The notes beneath the pieces are model-generated. The model did no database searches. It saw only the letters and a program-made list of their open reading frames with translations, and was not told the origin of the DNA. Both the position numbers and the translations under genes were made by a program. This document shows, piece after piece, positions 61,840 to 64,000 of a stretch of 64,000 bases of DNA. Every line of letters begins with the position of its first letter. Positions within the stretch are counted from its first letter, which is position 1. Source of the DNA: Pterobdella sp. o SKG-2022 (taxonomy: Eukaryota > Annelida > Clitellata > Hirudinida > Piscicolidae). The stretch covers positions 14,625,971 through 14,689,970 of the forward strand of contig OZ038321.1 in assembly GCA_964035795.1 (NCBI GenBank). The letters are read 5' to 3'.

Positions 61840-64000
61840 CTTGGTTTGGTTGTTTTTTATAGATTTCTAATGAATGTTTCGTGTATTATTTTTGATTTTT
61901 TTTTCAATTTTTTTTATTATTTGGCATTTTTATTAATACTTTTGTGTTTTTATTAATTTAACTTTGTTTTATATCTTTTTTATTTATTTATGTTTATCTA
62001 TGTAGGAAACTTCACGGAATGTTATGGTTAAAATTTAGTTTCAAATTCTTTCACTATTTTGAAAAATTGTTAATTCTGTTTACATTAGTTTAATTTAGAA
62101 AAGAGTGATCCAGATCTTGAGAATAAAATTCAATTACTCATGAGTTTTCGATCAATCATCCATTCAAATTTGAATTAACTTTTGCATTTAAAAACCTTCC
62201 TTTCATATATCTTTTTATTCTGGTATAACTATGAATTTTAGTTTTTCTATGTGATATTGAAAGGGCAGATACCTTTTCTTTTTTTGTTTTTCATTCATTT
62301 TCAAAAGTTTATTCTTTTTAATGGAGTTTTTTTTGGAAGTTTTAAATTTTATGGAACAATTCAAATAAAACAAAACCTCTTGAAGGCAATAATCACAATT
62401 CCTTTTTTGAAGTGACATAAAATGTTATTCGATTCACAAAAACTTTAATACAACATGAAAATTTCTCTTGAAATAATTTCTGTGAAGGCGTGTGAAACCA
62501 ACCTTCAAAAAGTTTTGTGGCTGTGAAAACACCACCTGAAATATGATCAAAGATTCAGTAAGATTTTCTCCCAAAATAGAATTATAACCCATTTTTATCG
62601 TTAAAAATTTTAATGATATTTTTCATTCAAAAATTTCAAACATGTTGGGAAAATGAAAAAAGAATAAATGTTTCAACCTGTTCTAAATTATTGCCGAGAG
62701 TTCATAAATTTTAATGGCATAAAGAAAGGCCGATGATAAATAAGCTGGTGAAGACTGGATTTTGCTGTTATCAATTTGCAAAAAAATCAATTTTTTTAAA
62801 TTTATTATTAAGAAAAAGTTATCTGTAAGAAATTCTAACATGAGTTTAAACTTTTAAGTGGTGGGATCTTGAGAATACGTTTAGTTGGCAAATATATTTC
62901 ATGAAAGAAAGTCATTTCAAATAAAGTTAAGTAGCGAAAGGAGCTTTTTGAATAGCTGTATAAAATTCTTAAAAAATTATGGTACTTCTTTTTCATGGTA
63001 ATCAAATCACCCTCATGTATTCTTTTAATTGCTTAGTACGCTTCTTGAAGGCATGTGTTCCAACGACACTTCTTATCGCTTATGGTGTTTCACCACTTTC
63101 AACGTTAATTCAATTCCAAAATTATATATCTAAAAAGTGGTGATAAAAAAATTTATAAAAACTTATAAAAACGGCTTCAATCAACTCGAATTTCTCTCAA
63201 AGTTTGCCCAAGCTTTTGTCTATGCATAAAGTAAACATTATCGTTATTTTCAGAATTTTCTCTAATCTATAAGAATAATTACTGGGAAATCAATAATAAT
63301 GTTCTTAAAAATTCTACCCGGTCACTATTGATTGGAGACGGTATTGATTTGAAGTTTTCAAAGCCTTGCACTAAATGAATTTCAACAGCTCTAAGTTAAT
63401 TTCAAAATATTTCCACTTCAAGCAATAAATTGAATCCGGAAATTAAAGAACTTCAAGTACTGATGGCATGAATATTTAAACAATGTAATTTTGTATCCAA
63501 TTAAGTGTATTAAAAAAATAAAAATTAAATAATTAGATTTGTATAATTTTTTGTTCAATTTGTTAGTTTTACAAAATTGAAACGTTAATTTTGTAATTAA
63601 AACATTCATTTGAATTTAAGGGACTTTTTGTACGACGAAATGTTACTATTCATTTGCAGTTCAACAATCTACTTTTTTGTAACCGGATCTCAGTTCGACC
63701 ATCCATCTATTTTTGTGTAATTTATTCATTACATTTTTTTGAACCACTCGTGGTTTTTCAATTCATTTCTACTCCCATGTTCATCAATGTGATACTGCAA
63801 ACACTTGAAGGCTACTATCTTTCATTCTAAAATACAAAAACCATTTTGTTTGAGTTTATAGAGTTTGAGTTTCATATTTTAATCTAGTTTTTTATTAATC
63901 AACTGAGTTTTTGATGGTTAATTTTAATTTCCCTCAACTAAGCTGATAGGTCTCGGAAGTTGTTTGTACACGTCAGTTTCTGCAGAATCTCATATCTTAT
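61840..64000 (-). other. Upstream part of the Ig/FN3 gene; exons not resolved
   Basis: Probably introns and Ig exons of the receptor. A possible short exon at about 62547-62507 (GVFTATKLFEG after a good acceptor, minus strand) and Ig-like LTCTNNF at the right edge (about 63975-63945) are only hints. The rest is AT-rich with no recognised features. Confidence 0.3.

Overview
The window is AT-rich eukaryotic nuclear DNA from an invertebrate animal. Genes are cut into many short exons by mostly short introns (about 80 to 1,000 bases), with GT-AG splicing and at least one clear GC-AG case. The gene set (CAD, LOXHD1-type PLAT protein, cytoplasmic dynein intermediate chain, thiamin pyrophosphokinase, NAALADL1-type M28 peptidases, an Ig/FN3 adhesion receptor, a C-type lectin receptor) and L2/CR1-like LINEs are metazoan. 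I cannot name the phylum. Exon models were built by hand from splice sites, reading phase and remembered protein families; nothing was aligned by computer.

Layout, left to right: 5' end of CAD on the minus strand, running off the left edge; a 4.5 kb gap with a 28-base inverted repeat and one doubtful small ORF; a ten-exon membrane C-type lectin receptor (+) whose first lectin domain carries an inserted WSC domain; a gap; a LOXHD1-like protein of ten PLAT domains in about 30 exons (+); cytoplasmic dynein intermediate chain in 16 exons (+); thiamin pyrophosphokinase in 8 exons (+), with an (AT)n tract and a LINE fragment in its last intron; two tandem NAALADL1-like peptidase genes (-), 19 exons each, with LINE debris in the introns; a gap; and the 3' part of an Ig-FN3-FN3-transmembrane receptor resembling Turtle/IgSF9 (-), whose upstream Ig exons are not resolved.

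The most notable biology is (1) a phase 1-1 exon pair encoding a complete WSC domain placed inside the fold of a C-type lectin domain, exactly where the second lectin domain has a plain phase-1 intron; and (2) the NAALADL1 pair, which looks like a mosaic of near-identical tracts (recent gene conversion) between otherwise diverged paralogs, with different N-terminal targeting, a duplicated terminal exon cassette, and one copy that has lost the GT of one splice donor although its reading frame is intact.

The genes are a mixture of housekeeping, motor, metabolic and surface-receptor functions. Apart from the tandem peptidase pair I see no functional clustering.
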